Source: Lyophyllum atratum | Lineage: Eukaryota > Basidiomycota > Agaricomycetes > Agaricales > Lyophyllaceae | DNA: 64,000 nucleotides | Assembly: GCA_014905825.1 (NCBI GenBank) | Contig: JACGCN010000039.1 | Span: forward strand, 419,064-483,063 | Direction of reading: 5' to 3' | In this document: positions 20,701 to 32,154 of the stretch, piece by piece | How the letters are laid out: the number at the start of each line of letters is the position of its first letter | Position numbering within the stretch: position 1 is the first letter of the stretch | Made by a program: the position numbers and the translations under genes | Notes under the pieces: model-generated | What the model was told of the DNA's origin: nothing | The model's input: the letters and a program-made list of their open reading frames with translations, nothing else | The model's database searches: none

Positions 20701-23700
20701 CACTTCTACATCTCACCCGGCTTGTCCTGACGTACAAACAAATGTCGGCTGATGCGTCACGGCCGTGTCTTCTCGAACAAGCTCTATGCGCGCGCATCTC
20801 CTGCGGACTATCTGTACATGCCTCCACGCGGACAAAAGTTGACCCGATCGATGTACTGGCCCAATACGTCAAGGAAAGGGATGCGGGCACCACCGTCCCC
20901 GTCGAGGCCGTGCGTGTTTTGTACGCACTCTGCGCCTCACTATCTATGTCGCAGCCTTCGCCTCCCACCATCATCGGGCACCTCGCAAATCCGGAAGCGA
21001 CCGTTGCCGCGTTTGTGCGCATTGTGCAGCACCCGTACGACGACATGACGCTACGCAATGCGGTGTGGAGCTTCATCTCGCTCGGTGTCAATAAGGAGCC
21101 GGCACTGGCGAGTTTGTTCGTGACAGGGAAGTTTAGAGCACCAAATGAAGTGAAGGACACAGGGAAGGGCAAGGAGAAGGAGAAGGAGACGGAGGGGAAG
21201 GAAGGAGCGGAGAAGGCGAAACTTACAAGCGCGATCGACGTAGCCCGTGATGTTCTGTCGAACTGGCGCGAAATGTGGGATCTCAACCCGCATTTGTTGA
21301 CGTCGGTGTTACGCTTCCTTGATGTTGTGTGGCAGCATGGGCTAGAGCACAAGGCGGCGCTGGAGGCAATTCGGGAGGATGATGAATTTTGGGATCAGGT
21401 CACGTCGATTGCGTGTGAGGAGGTGGGGCCGGCGCCGGAGTATGAGACGACAGAGTGCGTCGTGGTGGATGGGGTGAGGCACTCGAACTTGCACGATGTG
21501 GTCGCCGCGCACGCGTACAAGACGGTGGCGAAGTCGCATGCGGTGCAGATCGTGGGTCGTGACATTACAATGCATCTCCAACTGCATGGCCGGGCACCCT
21601 CGGCGAACAGACCGAAGAGTTACCTCAAGATGGAGCCCCGCTTCAGATCGCAGGACCAGTTGAACGATCTCGTGTGTGAGGCGGCGCCGAGCTCATATGA
21701 CCCCCAAATGTATGACCAGCTCTTGGAGCAACTCAAGACACACTATCCCGGTCTTACCCTGGAGCAGGTTAGGTCGCAAGAGCCTCTGGAGCAGCGGGAG
21801 TTTGGTGACAATTTCGTCTTTTCGGTGGAACTGCTGCGAAGCCGCCTCCGTGCACACGCAAGGGCGGGAGATGCCATGGAAGATAATACCGAGACCGTCG
21901 TCGAGAAGCAGGTGCTCTCGATCAACTTGAACCTGTCTTTGGAACATGCACAATCTGCCCTTACGGAGTCGTGGCAGTTCCTATTCCAGCAGGTCGTTCC
22001 ATACCTCAGAGGGGATGCCTCCGTTCGACCGATCGTCCTTGCAATTAGCGCAACCGTCTCGTACGACATCGCCAAGGAGGGGAGGTCTGGTGATATGATG
22101 GCAAGGATACATGGTCGGCGACTCTCCTTGCTTCTATCAATGTTGGAGCTGGCGTGGTTCTCGTCGTCGGACAAGCCGCCTGAAGTGGCATCATTCATTG
22201 AGTTGGTCCGGAACGTGCATGGGATCACCACCAACGAGGCGCAGCCCCCTGGCAACTCATTCCTTGGGATGGTATCCACTCCATTCCACCGCACCCTGCT
22301 ACAGATCACGTATTTCTGTGCACGGCACTGTCGCAGTCTAATACGACGGCCCAAGGTGCTCAATGCGGAGCAGCGACTGAACATTACATTCATGGTGGAA
22401 GCATCGCTCATCCTTGTCATTGACGCCCTCAAGCTCGTCTTCGAATCAGCGCGTACGAGGGTGGACTCAGAGCTCGACCGTGACATGGATCTGTTGGTTG
22501 CTGTATTTGAGCAATGCACCCATTATGACATCACTCCCTCCTCGGCCTTGTGGTTGGCGCGATGCCAGGAAACGAACATCATCAGAGAGAGTCTAGATCT
22601 ATATGCTCACTCTGACCTCGTCGGCCTCTCCGACCTCCCTCTCCTCCTTGCGAGGAAGCAGCCGCTTTACGCCCCTCACCTCTTGCTTTTCCATATGACA
22701 TTGGCGAGTAAACCGACTGCAGCTGAACGGCTCGCGAGTGATGGTGTCCTGGCCGCCTACAGCAATAACTTCATCAGTGCCGCAATCAGCGCGGGTATGA
22801 TTGACGTCGTGCTCCCAGAACTTCCTGGTGAACGAAGCCCTGCGCACCGTGCCTACTGCTCGATGCTAGGCATCGTCGCAGCTGTGATCTCAGCCCTGGG
22901 TCGTTACAACCACTTCTTCGACTCCGAAACCTGTGGGTTTGTCCAGCTGTATGGCGACCAGATAGTCCGGGCATTGAGGTGGACCATCGGCGATCCTATC
23001 ACCTTTGCATTCCTCGAGGAACTCGAGCAGACCGTCCATTTGTTCCAATCCATCGCACTCAGCGCACCCGCATCCGCAAACACCAACCCTGTCATCGATA
23101 AAGTCCTTCGGACCTTCTCCGATCATGCGCTACAACTTCTCCAGCAGCTTAATTATGCCATCACCCACCCGATCCATCTGACGAGCCTCTTTGAGCCTCT
23201 CACGGCCGAGGAACGGGCACAGTACGAGAAGGACCCCCCGACGATGGAACCCCGAAGACGGCCCATGATTGCCCACCTCATTCACCGGCTGTACCAGCTG
23301 TCGAGCAACATCATCACGACTCTCATTTCCATCAGCCGCGCTGAATCAGTTCTGCTCGGGCATGAAGACGAGTGGCCTGTCAATGAGGCTCTCATCGTTC
23401 CCGTCAGTCTTTCCGCAGCTGAATTCCTCAACCCTACCATTTGACTGACTCCATGTTTCTTTTTCAGCATTCGAAGGTGGTTCTGGGTGAGCCCGCGTCC
23501 ATGGGAACACTGCTGGAGCTGGGCAATGCTACGTACGAGCTCCTGCGGGACCTTGTCAATCGGCCGGCGGGCCAAAGCCTCGCGGGGCCCACGTCGACAT
23601 CCCCGGTCTCCCACCCTCTCGACGTGCGCGAAGGCATCCTGACGGCTCGGCGGAATCTGGAGGGTGTGTTGGTGTACGCCGTCACGCAGCTTGTCATGTG

Positions 23701-24001
23701 GCTGTCGAAGCCCGAGTTCGAGGCGCAGCCGGTGCTGGAGGAAGATATAGACTTGTCGATGCCGGTTGATGTGCAGCGGGTGGATGTGGGCAAGGAGCGG
23801 AGGCAGCCGCGGAAGTCTTTGACGCTGGGGGAGCGGCTGAGGCGGGGGATGACGGGGGAGATGGCGGCTGATTTGCAGTCGTTGTTGAACAAGGCGAAGC
23901 CTGTTATTGCGAAGAGTGATGCGTTGTTGGGGAGGGAGAGTGTGGACTTGACGCAGGTGCTTTCTAATTTTTTGCATGAGCGGATCGCTTTGCCTGCGTA
24001 G
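17725..24001 (+). CDS. NUP192: nucleoporin Nup192/Nup205
   Basis: Four exons, 17725..17765, 17814..19069, 19129..23402 and 23468..24001, encode about 2034 residues. This is the scale expected for the large alpha-helical scaffold nucleoporins of the inner ring (Nup192 in yeast, Nup205 in animals). The N-terminal region matches the family: ADGVTLRVEDPDKEFVFAIS, then IDEVQALVLMRSFLYNEG, followed by thousands of bases of helical-repeat coding without recognisable catalytic motifs. A charged Lys/Glu stretch (about 21160-21210) interrupts the solenoid and is probably a disordered loop. Intron 3 removes an in-frame stop at 23442. It is convergent with the aminopeptidase gene, 163 bases apart. Confidence 0.9.
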
Positions 24002-24164
24002 TAGTAGTAGGATATGTGGTTTTCTTTCGTTTTTTACCCTGTTCGTAGTGCGTCATCATTAGCATAAAAAGTATTTTATACAGTTGTACAACAGTCTTGT
24101 TATCGGAGGATTTAGTCTCCATAAAGTTATAGGTATCGGTTGCCATCAGGATAGTCATTGGATG

Positions 24165-25552
24165 CTATGTGAGCACCTCCGCACCACCTTCGGTTATAAG
24201 AACCATGTGTTCCGCTTGGGCACTACGAGCACAGTTCTATAAAGGCATCAACTGAGTCAGGGGTCGCTGAGCACAGATGCGAAGGCGAAGTACCTCAGTG
24301 GATGCAGTCCAGCCGTCAGGGAATATCCAACCACGAGGATTTGAGCCCTGAATGAGAGAAGGCTGCGCGGCCATGAGAACACGGGATATATCAAGAAATC
24401 TCATCGATCTCACCTCGATGGTAAAGCAGTCTCCTGGCATCATGATGCCAGGCTCGTCATTCACTGCCAACTGGTTTTAGCGAACTAGTGAACACGTGAA
24501 ATATACGAACGCTCGTACGATGATGGAGTATCCAGGGCGGTCGATGGAACACTGTGCCAATACCGTGGCCCGTGAACTGGGAAGATACGGAATAGTTGGT
24601 GTGGCGCGTCAGCTCGTGGATTGCCTTCCCGATGCCCTTGTATGGACGCCCGGGACCGCAGGCCTTGATTCCCGCTTCAAGTGCCTCGTTGGTGGCCTTG
24701 ACAAGCTCCCGCCCTTGCTCGTCCTACGTAGTTCACAATTCACGTATGGTAAGGGAAAGGCGGGGGGCCAGGACTCACTACGTCGCCTACGAGGAAAGTT
24801 TGAGAGGTGTCGCCGTGGTAGCCGTTAAGGAAAACGGTGATGTCGATGTTGACGATGTCGCCGTTCTCCAGCGGACGGCTGTAAGGAGGTTTGATCAATT
24901 TGTATGGAAGATGGAAGACCTGCTTGTTTCATACTCGTCTGGTATGCCATGCACTATGACGTTGTTAACACTAGACGCGCATCTTATAAGAATATGGAGC
25001 ATGGAATCAGACACGGCGCAACACACCTTGTACATATTGATCTCGGAAAAGGAGAGCTCCCATATCGGAGCGGGGAAGGATACGCCGAGTTGGCGATGAT
25101 GTATTCATGTACGGACGCGTCGAGGCTATCAGTCGTGACACCCACCTCTTGCACCCATTAGCTTTTCCTTGTGGTTCCAGAAAAGGTCAAAATACCTGGA
25201 CTATGCTGCCAGCATAGTTTCTCACTGTCTTCGCTAGGTTCGCCGCGTCTCGCAAGCGTGTCTCCGCTTCACCTCCCAATGTAATCCGCTCGTGACCAGG
25301 AGGGCTGGGGACCTTCGGCGCGGTGTATCCAGGAACGGCGTAGTAGGGTCTTGGGATGTGCTCTGGTACACTCCGAGGGGTGATATGGGATACACCGAAT
25401 ATGAATGGTTCGACGGGGAGAATGATACTGTAGTCCCCGAAATCTTCTGGTTCCGCCTGCTCAGTTGATAATTTTCTGTGGAGACGGGTATTGCCTGCAA
25501 GGTAAAGCAAAGAAGTGCGCCGATTATGACTTAGTCGTGCTAGACGTAGCAT
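24165..25552 (-). CDS. methionine aminopeptidase 1, mitochondrial type
   Basis: Eight exons: 25552..25196, 25145..25027, 24970..24935, 24878..24779, 24723..24519, 24463..24414, 24362..24294 and 24236..24165. They encode 335 residues. The enzyme is a two-metal type I aminopeptidase that removes initiator methionine. Family blocks are [51 protein letters not shown] (two metal Asp), [11 protein letters not shown] (metal His), [17 protein letters not shown] (metal Glu) and [10 protein letters not shown] (metal Glu). All ligands are present. The N-terminus [18 protein letters not shown] is basic and Ser-rich with no acid, typical of a mitochondrial presequence. An in-frame ATG at 25627 would add 25 residues. 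A broken copy of exon 1 lies at 28229. Confidence 0.95.
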
Positions 25553-26116
25553 GAATTTGGATGGAAGGGAGAGGGTCGACGTCGGCGTTGTCCGACTGCC
25601 TCTGAACGTTGAACACTGATGTGTCAACTTCTTGTATCTAATCTGCTACGTTCGTACTATCAACTTCAAAAAGCAGCTACACATTTGACGGCCTAAGAGA
25701 CTCCTCCCGCTGCTTTATGTAGTAGGTAAGTCTCCACAACTTCTCTGCTTGGTGCACATTGACATATAGTCACGATTCATCCGTTCCCAGAATCTTAAAG
25801 CAGGCACCGACCATGGGATTCTTCGGGTACGACAGCATAGGACATCGTAAGGCTGGTTGGTGGTCCCGAGATTATTTTGTGTCCTTGTATGTCTTGGATC
25901 TCTCTAGCCACTTACGCTTATGCAAAGTATGATGAGGCACAGACCCGTTCCGGTCCTTGTCAAAGAGCTTCTTGATTCCGTCACAGGCGCCCATCCTACC
26001 CATGATATCCCAGGCTGCATGTGATGCTGTGATGACGCTGCCTACCGAAGTCGGCCAGAACCAATGGCCTTCCAGGTATTCAACCCAGCCGCACAACATT
26101 CTCATAGCAAAGTACA
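25553..26116. other. intergenic, aminopeptidase to F-box array
   Basis: Divergent upstream region of the aminopeptidase gene and F-box copy 1. An ATG at 25813 opens MGFFGYDSIGH followed by a GTAAGG donor, which looks like a gene start, but no continuation of a family could be followed. It may be a relic. The minus-strand 86-codon frame at 26132..25872 is of unknown value. Confidence 0.4.
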
Positions 26117-27970
26117 ATGGACCGAACGACACAATCCACCCACTGGATGAGCTTCAGTACAGTTCCACGGGTAGAATTTCGGCGTGAGGCTGAATTTACC
26201 TGCGCATTATCAGTCACTCTCGACGACGGGGCTCATTGTGACTTCTCCGGTATCAGAGTCGTAATCGTGCGCAAAAAGGGTGATAGAGCAGCCATGGTGC
26301 GCAGTCTTTATCTTCTTGTATGAGTTGCGGGGCTGACAGGTCTTGGCCGGGTAACAGACTGTCAGGAAGCGTGATTATGACTACGAAGAATACGACCTTG
26401 GACCCGGCTCAGGCAGAAGCTGCAGACAGATATTGACAGCCCGTCGCTCTGGCACGAGGGACAGAAACCGCCTCCTGCATGACAGCGCTGACGTCGCTGG
26501 AAGGGACAAGCTGTGTACCGTCATATTGAGCCTATCTGCATTTTGGCTAGAATCTGGGGGTGTGTGTGCAACTCTGGAACCTCATGGGCGTCAGGAAGTG
26601 GAATGGAGTGCTAATCCGCCGCCGTTCGTTGTCTATCAATACACGCAACAGCTGCATACGGACGCGTTTTTCCTTTTCCTTGAATGCAAATACCGATTCG
26701 CACAAGATTTATACATGGCTCGTATACTCCCTATTCGATCGGCGAGTCGTACACCATTCATTTTCCTTCCCTTCCCCATCATCCGCCGCATTGCCCTCTA
26801 TGCTTGCAACTTGGAAGAAAAAAGGTGGCGCCAAGCTCTATTATCATACGGACTAGTTTGCAAATCATGGGCACCCGTGCTTGACCTTTTCTTCGAAGTA
26901 TTCCTGGATCCAAACTACGACTCTAGGAAAAACGAATGCCCCCCGAGCATCGGAGCAGTCGCACGCTCACTATCTAACAATCCTACTCGTGGTGCACTCA
27001 TCAAAACATACTCTCCACTGCAATATCGTCTGGTTCTGGAGATGCGGGCCACTGTCGCGGCTTTTGAAGAATTCTGCGAAGCCCAAAACACCATCCTATG
27101 CCTTTCGACGTCCCTGATGCACGTCACTGTGGCATCAACGCTTGTATCCCTCTTCCAGGAGTTTGTCGACATTCTTTGCACATTAAGAAATGTTCAATCC
27201 TTCCGGATCATGAATCTAACCTTTTGGGAATTGCATCTCGCAACAGGAAACCTCGTTCGGAGCTTGAGCTTTGAAGATATTCAAAGAATCATTGCTCACT
27301 GGCCACGTCTTACGAGATTGAAACTAGTTAGATGGGCTAGCTCCCCGTCTTCGGGCTCGCAAAGTGTTTCATCCGAACCATCAAGGGACCTTGTCATCGT
27401 AATACAGAACACGGAATATGAGGTAATCGTCATAGCATCCTTCTACCTGCCTTCCAAATCATCCCAGTATCGTGACCCGCATAGGTTCTGCAACCCCTCT
27501 ACCAAATCGAGGATCTCTCTTTGTTTAGCGGCGAGCTTACAGCTCCGCAACTCAGAGTTCTTGTGAGCCCATCACAGCACCTAGCACCCACCCTCCGAAA
27601 AGCTGCTTTCGAGAACGTACGAGGAATATCGAATGCCGACTTCCTAGCCTTCCTGACTTCAGTGGCTTCGACTCTCGTAAGTTTAGATGTCGTTCAATGC
27701 AATATCCCCCGTCCTTCGGAGGACGAGGAGTACGCCATTGATGCGGCAATGCCCAACCTGGTGTCACTAGAGTGGCTCGAAGTCGATGGAGACCATGCCA
27801 GCGCATTGAGCATCTCGAGGAAGATTCGCAGGAAGATTCGGAGGAAGACTCGGAAGTTATGGAGCTTTCGTGGTGATATGATGATGATCAATAACCCCAA
27901 TTCGATGGATTTGGAGAGCATCATCGAGGCATTATCTTTAAGTGGGTGGGACTCTGTCACGGTCGTTTAG
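26117..27970 (+). CDS. F-box-like protein, tandem copy 1 (C-terminally truncated)
   Basis: Three exons, 26117..26296, 26358..27422 and 27485..27970, encode 576 residues. An F-box-like segment begins FLPFPIIRRIALYACNLE and continues GLVCKSWAPVLDLFFEV. It is followed by LRR-like hydrophobic spacing (LTRLKLVRW and similar). The first exon (MDRTTQSTHWMSFSTVPRV... DFSGIRVVIV) is shared by all three copies but not by other F-box genes here. Compared with copies 2 and 3, a stop codon replaces the Arg of VVRNPKK, removing the last 38-40 residues; downstream sequence still aligns. A run of KIRRK replaces the KTRRES segment. Divergence from the other two copies is clearly greater than theirs from each other. 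Confidence 0.72.
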
Positions 27971-28228
27971 GATCCCGAGATGAGGTACTCGCCCCACTTG
28001 GTTTCGCAGGCGTCGGATATTGCGCAAGAAAGAGGAATATATTTTAATTTTGTGAGTAACTTGTGCATTCTGGGTTTAGGGCCAAGGGTGATGGCTGACT
28101 TATGCTCGGAGCAGATCAGTAATCCTGTTATACGGCCGCAGCGTCACTGATTTGCATTGGATTTTGTGGCGAAGTGCAACTGAAATGGAGGCCAGAGTGC
28201 AAGAGGGAGCCCTGCCGTTGTCGGGGAG

Positions 28229-28400
28229 AATGATACTGTAGTCCTCGAAATCTTCTGGTTCCGCCTGCTCAGTTGATAATTTTCTGTGGAGAGGGGTATG
28301 CGAATGGGGTGAAAGGTAAAGCAAAGAAGTGCGCCGAGGATTATAACTTTGCCGTGCTAGACATAGCATTAAAACGGAGAGTGATGACATCCGAGGTGTT
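28229..28400 (-). pseudogene. duplicated 5' scrap of the mitochondrial methionine aminopeptidase gene
   Basis: On the minus strand the segment reads RRTSLLYL then [14 protein letters not shown] and YSIILP, matching the beginning of the gene at 25552 nearly base for base over about 110 bases. It then breaks off into unrelated sequence (DNGRAP). No catalytic exons are present. It sits between F-box copies 1 and 2 in the same relative position and orientation as the intact gene holds next to copy 1, so it was co-duplicated with the F-box gene. Confidence 0.85.
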
Positions 28401-28496
28401 CGTTGACAGCTTCTTGACACCCACGTGTCGACTTTTGTATCTAATCCAATCCAATCTGCTAATTCGTACTATATAGTCCAGATGCTACCCAGTACG

Positions 28497-30451
28497 ATGG
28501 ACCCAACGACACATGCAGCTGCCCACTGGATGAGCTTCAGTGCAATTCCATGGGTGGGGGTTTGGCATGAGCACCTTCTCACTTGCAACCTAGCAATCGT
28601 TCTCGATGACGCGGCTCGATGTGATTTCTCTGGTATCAGAGTCCTGATCGTGCAGGAAGAGGTTCCCGGAGAAGATTATCTTCTAGGCCTGGTGCGCGTT
28701 CTTTATCTTCAAGTTGTATGAGATGCGAGGCTAATTGGCCTTGGCCCATCAGACTATCAAGAGGCGCGATTATGATTACGACGGATACGATCCTGGGCCC
28801 CGCTCGGGCAGAAGCTTTAGACAGCGATTGACGGCGCTTCGCAGCGGGAGGGACAGAGATCGCCTTCTCTGTGACAACATTGATTCTCATGTCGCTGAAA
28901 GGGACAAACTATGCACCGTCATATTCAAATTACAACCAATGCAGCCACAAATTGGGAATCTATGGGCAACTTTGAAGCCTTCTACGCGTCAAGAGATTCA
29001 GTGGCCTATGATCATCAAATATGAATATACGCAGCGGCTACATACAGACCCGGTGTGCCTCTTCCTTGAAAGCAATCGCAAATTTCAACAGGACTTATAC
29101 ACGGCTCGTATACTCCCAATTCGGTCAACAAGCCGTTCACCATGCGTTTACCTTCCCTTCCCCATCATCCGCCGCATTTCCTTCTATGCTTGCAACGTGG
29201 AACGAGATGGCTGGCGCCAAACTCTAGCGTCATTTGGATTGGTTTGCAAAGCATGGGCACCTCTTTTTGACTTGTTCTTCGAAGTGTTCTTGAATTCAAG
29301 CTACGACTCTAGGAAAGACAAAGGCCCCCCGAGAATAGCAGCAGTCGCACGCTCATTAGCAGAAAATCCTGCTCGTGGTACACTTATCAAAACGTACTCT
29401 CCAATCCTATACCGTCCTATTCCAATGAAGCGAGTCACTGTGGCGACTTTCGAAAAATATTGCAAAGCCCAAAACACCATCCTACGTCTTGCGACGTCTC
29501 TTACGCACATCACTGTGGCATCAATGCTTGTACCCCTTTTGCAAGAGTTTGTTGATATTCTTTGCACATTAGAAGACGTTCAATCCTTCCGATCAATGAA
29601 TTCCCTCTACTGGCAAGTGCTTCCCCCGGAAGAAACCCCCGTGAGGACCTTGAGCTTTGAAGATATCCAAAGAATCATTGCTCGCTGGCCACGCCTTAAG
29701 AAATTGTCACTGGCTGGATGGACCAGCCCCCCGCCTTCGAGCTCGCAAAGCTTTTCATCCGAACGATCGAAGGATCTTGATGTCGTAGGACAAAATACGG
29801 AGTATGAGGTAAACATTGTATCATCCTTCCATCTACATCTCATCCATCTCAGTCTCATGACCCGTATAGGGTGTGGAACCTATGTGCCGGATCGAGGACC
29901 TCACTCTGGTTACCGGCGAGCTTACAGCTTCGCAACTAAGATTCCTTGCGAGCCCTTCACCTTCCCTAGCAGCCACCCTCCGAAGAGCCAGATTCAAAGA
30001 CGTCCGAGGAATATCAAATTCCGAGTTCCTAGCCTTTCTGACCTCAGTGGCTTCGACTCTCGTATCCTTATTAGTCGCCCGATGCGATTACTACCATACT
30101 TCTAAGGACGAGGAGTACGCCATTGATGTGGCAATGCCAAACCTGATGTCATTGGAGTCCCTCGATGTCGAGGGCGACCATGCTAGCGCGTTGAGCATCT
30201 CGAGGAAGACCCGACGGGAGTCGCGGAGCGGCCGTACCAAAGGCCGCATTACGATCAATAATCCCTACTCGATGGACTTGGCGAGCATTGTCGAGGCACT
30301 ACCTTTTACTGGGTGGGACTCTATCACGGTCGTTCGGAATCCCAAGAAGACGTACCTGCCTGATTTAGTCCAGGAGGCGTCGGATATTGCGCAAGCAAGA
30401 GGAATAAATTTTGACTTGGTGATTATCTTGCGCATTTTGGGTTTACGGTGA
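28497..30451 (+). CDS. F-box-like protein, tandem copy 2
   Basis: Three exons, 28497..28691, 28753..29808 and 29870..30451, encode 610 residues. The architecture is as in copy 1: a conserved first exon (HWMSFSAIPWVGVWHE, DFSGIRVLIV), an Arg/Asp/Tyr-rich linker (TIKRRDYDYDGYDPGPRSGR), an F-box-like segment YLPFPIIRRISFYACNVE with LVCKAWAPLFDLFFEV, then LRR-like strands. The C-terminal block VVRNPKKTYLPDLV and GINFDLVIIL, lost in copy 1, is intact. Probable SCF substrate receptor; partners unknown. A second in-frame ATG lies 15 bases upstream. Confidence 0.75.
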
Positions 30452-32154
30452 TTGCTGACTTACGCTCGGACCAGACCAGTCCTGTTAAACGGCCACTGCG
30501 TCGGTGACCTGCATTGGATGTTGTGGGGAAGTGCGACTGGAATAGTGATAGAGGCTAGAGTGGAAGAGGAGGGGACTTCTGTCGTTTTCCTTCAGCGATG
30601 TGAACAAATAATTGGTATGCTGTATAAAGTGTTAGTGGTACTAAGGAGTAAGAAGAAGGTCGGGTCAGTCGACTCGCATCACTAAATCATGGAAAACCTC
30701 ATTTGGCCTCGTACTTCTCACGCTGATTTTATCCACTCACAAGTCGTTATGAGGCGGCCATCAGGTTCAGACGACCTCGTGAGGCGCAAAAAATATTTCT
30801 TCGTCTTGTGATTTAGGTAGCAGGTTATTCTGCCCCCATAATCCTCGCGCAAGATTTTCTCTAGATCATAACGTCTTGTGATTTGGGTATCAGGTTATTC
30901 TGCCCCCATAATCCTCGCGCAAGATTTTCTCTAGATTATGATTATATATAGTAAGTCGTGCACAATAATGTCCGGCACTCGTGAGTGACATATCAGATCA
31001 GAACGCGTCTTACGCTGCGGGTGGTGTATCTTTCAGTGACCTCGACATGAATGAATTAACATCATTTCTTGAGTTTATCATACTCCGGCACTTTTATTCA
31101 AGAAGGCACGCAAGATAAGCAAGAAGACAAGTAGAATCATTTCTAAATTCCATGTACGGGGTACATAGTCAACATATCTTGGTGGATTAATATGATATCG
31201 AGCAATGATCTCAAGCTCCTGTGAAAACACAATACGTAGACTTGACCTTCCTGAGGCATGTAGTTCAACAGCAAGATCATTGCCTCTGAGAATTCTTCAA
31301 ACAACGTGAACCTGAGATCCTGCGTTCAATTCCCTAAGATGCCATGTGTGAATCCCTGAGCTATTTATATATTATAAGTTTGAGTTGTGTAGTACTTTGA
31401 GTCATATAAGAATCCAAAACATACATGATCACTGGGATAATAGGAAGGCGATGAAATCGTTTTGACTTTTACGGATCCGAGCCTCTACAATCTCATGAAA
31501 TAAATGCGAGCCAACACAGAACCATGAGGGCTGACAATATTTTATTGAAAGTGCAAGGACATGACAAGATTTTATTAAAAGTGCAAGGAATTGCTCAATC
31601 GAGGCTGCCTCGAGAGCGGTCAACTGGGGGTGCGAGGCGATCAAAACCTTTTGTTGGATCGTACTGCTCGCAACCAACTCACACCCGGATCGTGAGCAAG
31701 TTTACAAATTGTACCGGCTCATCGGAAAATCCAGAATTTAGTGATGCGAAGAACTCAAGGCATCTCCCATATGCAACGCTCAATCTTCCGGTCTCCCTTG
31801 TTGTGCAATGCTACATCATAATCTGCAATTGACGAAAAGATTGCCTCAGATGCGATGATATGAGCAAGAAGTGTGTATTATGAGGGCAGCAGAGGGCTGG
31901 TACGTCGTCAATATCAGTGTCGTACTTAAGTACAACTCGTCAGAATGGGATACATCCCGGTGATTCCCGGGGGGATGTCCTCGTGGATGTGGGAAGGGTG
32001 ACCACAGCACAGGGTCCAGGGCCGTAAAGGGCCATATACCATTATGTAGCTCGAGGGTCTCGCTGACAGCTTCTTAACCCCACGCTCAATTTTGCATCTA
32101 ACTGCTACGTTTCGTACTGTATAGTCTAAGTACTGCCTTAGGCCGAGCAGTAGG
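30452..32154. other. intergenic between F-box copies 2 and 3
   Basis: About 1.7 kb of AT-rich sequence. It holds a 70-base tandem duplication (30802-30941) and a smaller 30-base-period repeat (attttattRaaagtgcaagg, 31539-31589). Homology to the upstream region of copy 2 resumes near 32055 (ctgacagcttcttaac). No gene is supported. Confidence 0.6.
30802..30941 (+). repeat. 70-bp tandem direct repeat, two copies
   Basis: The unit begins cgtcttgtgattt and contains ggttattctgcccccataat and ctcgcgcaagattttctcta. The second copy starts at 30872. The two differ at only a few positions. Confidence 0.95.

Noticed and set aside
18261..23977. Long minus-strand frames (200-267 codons)
   Set aside because: Shadows of the Nup192 exons, whose plus-strand frame is continuous and conserved.
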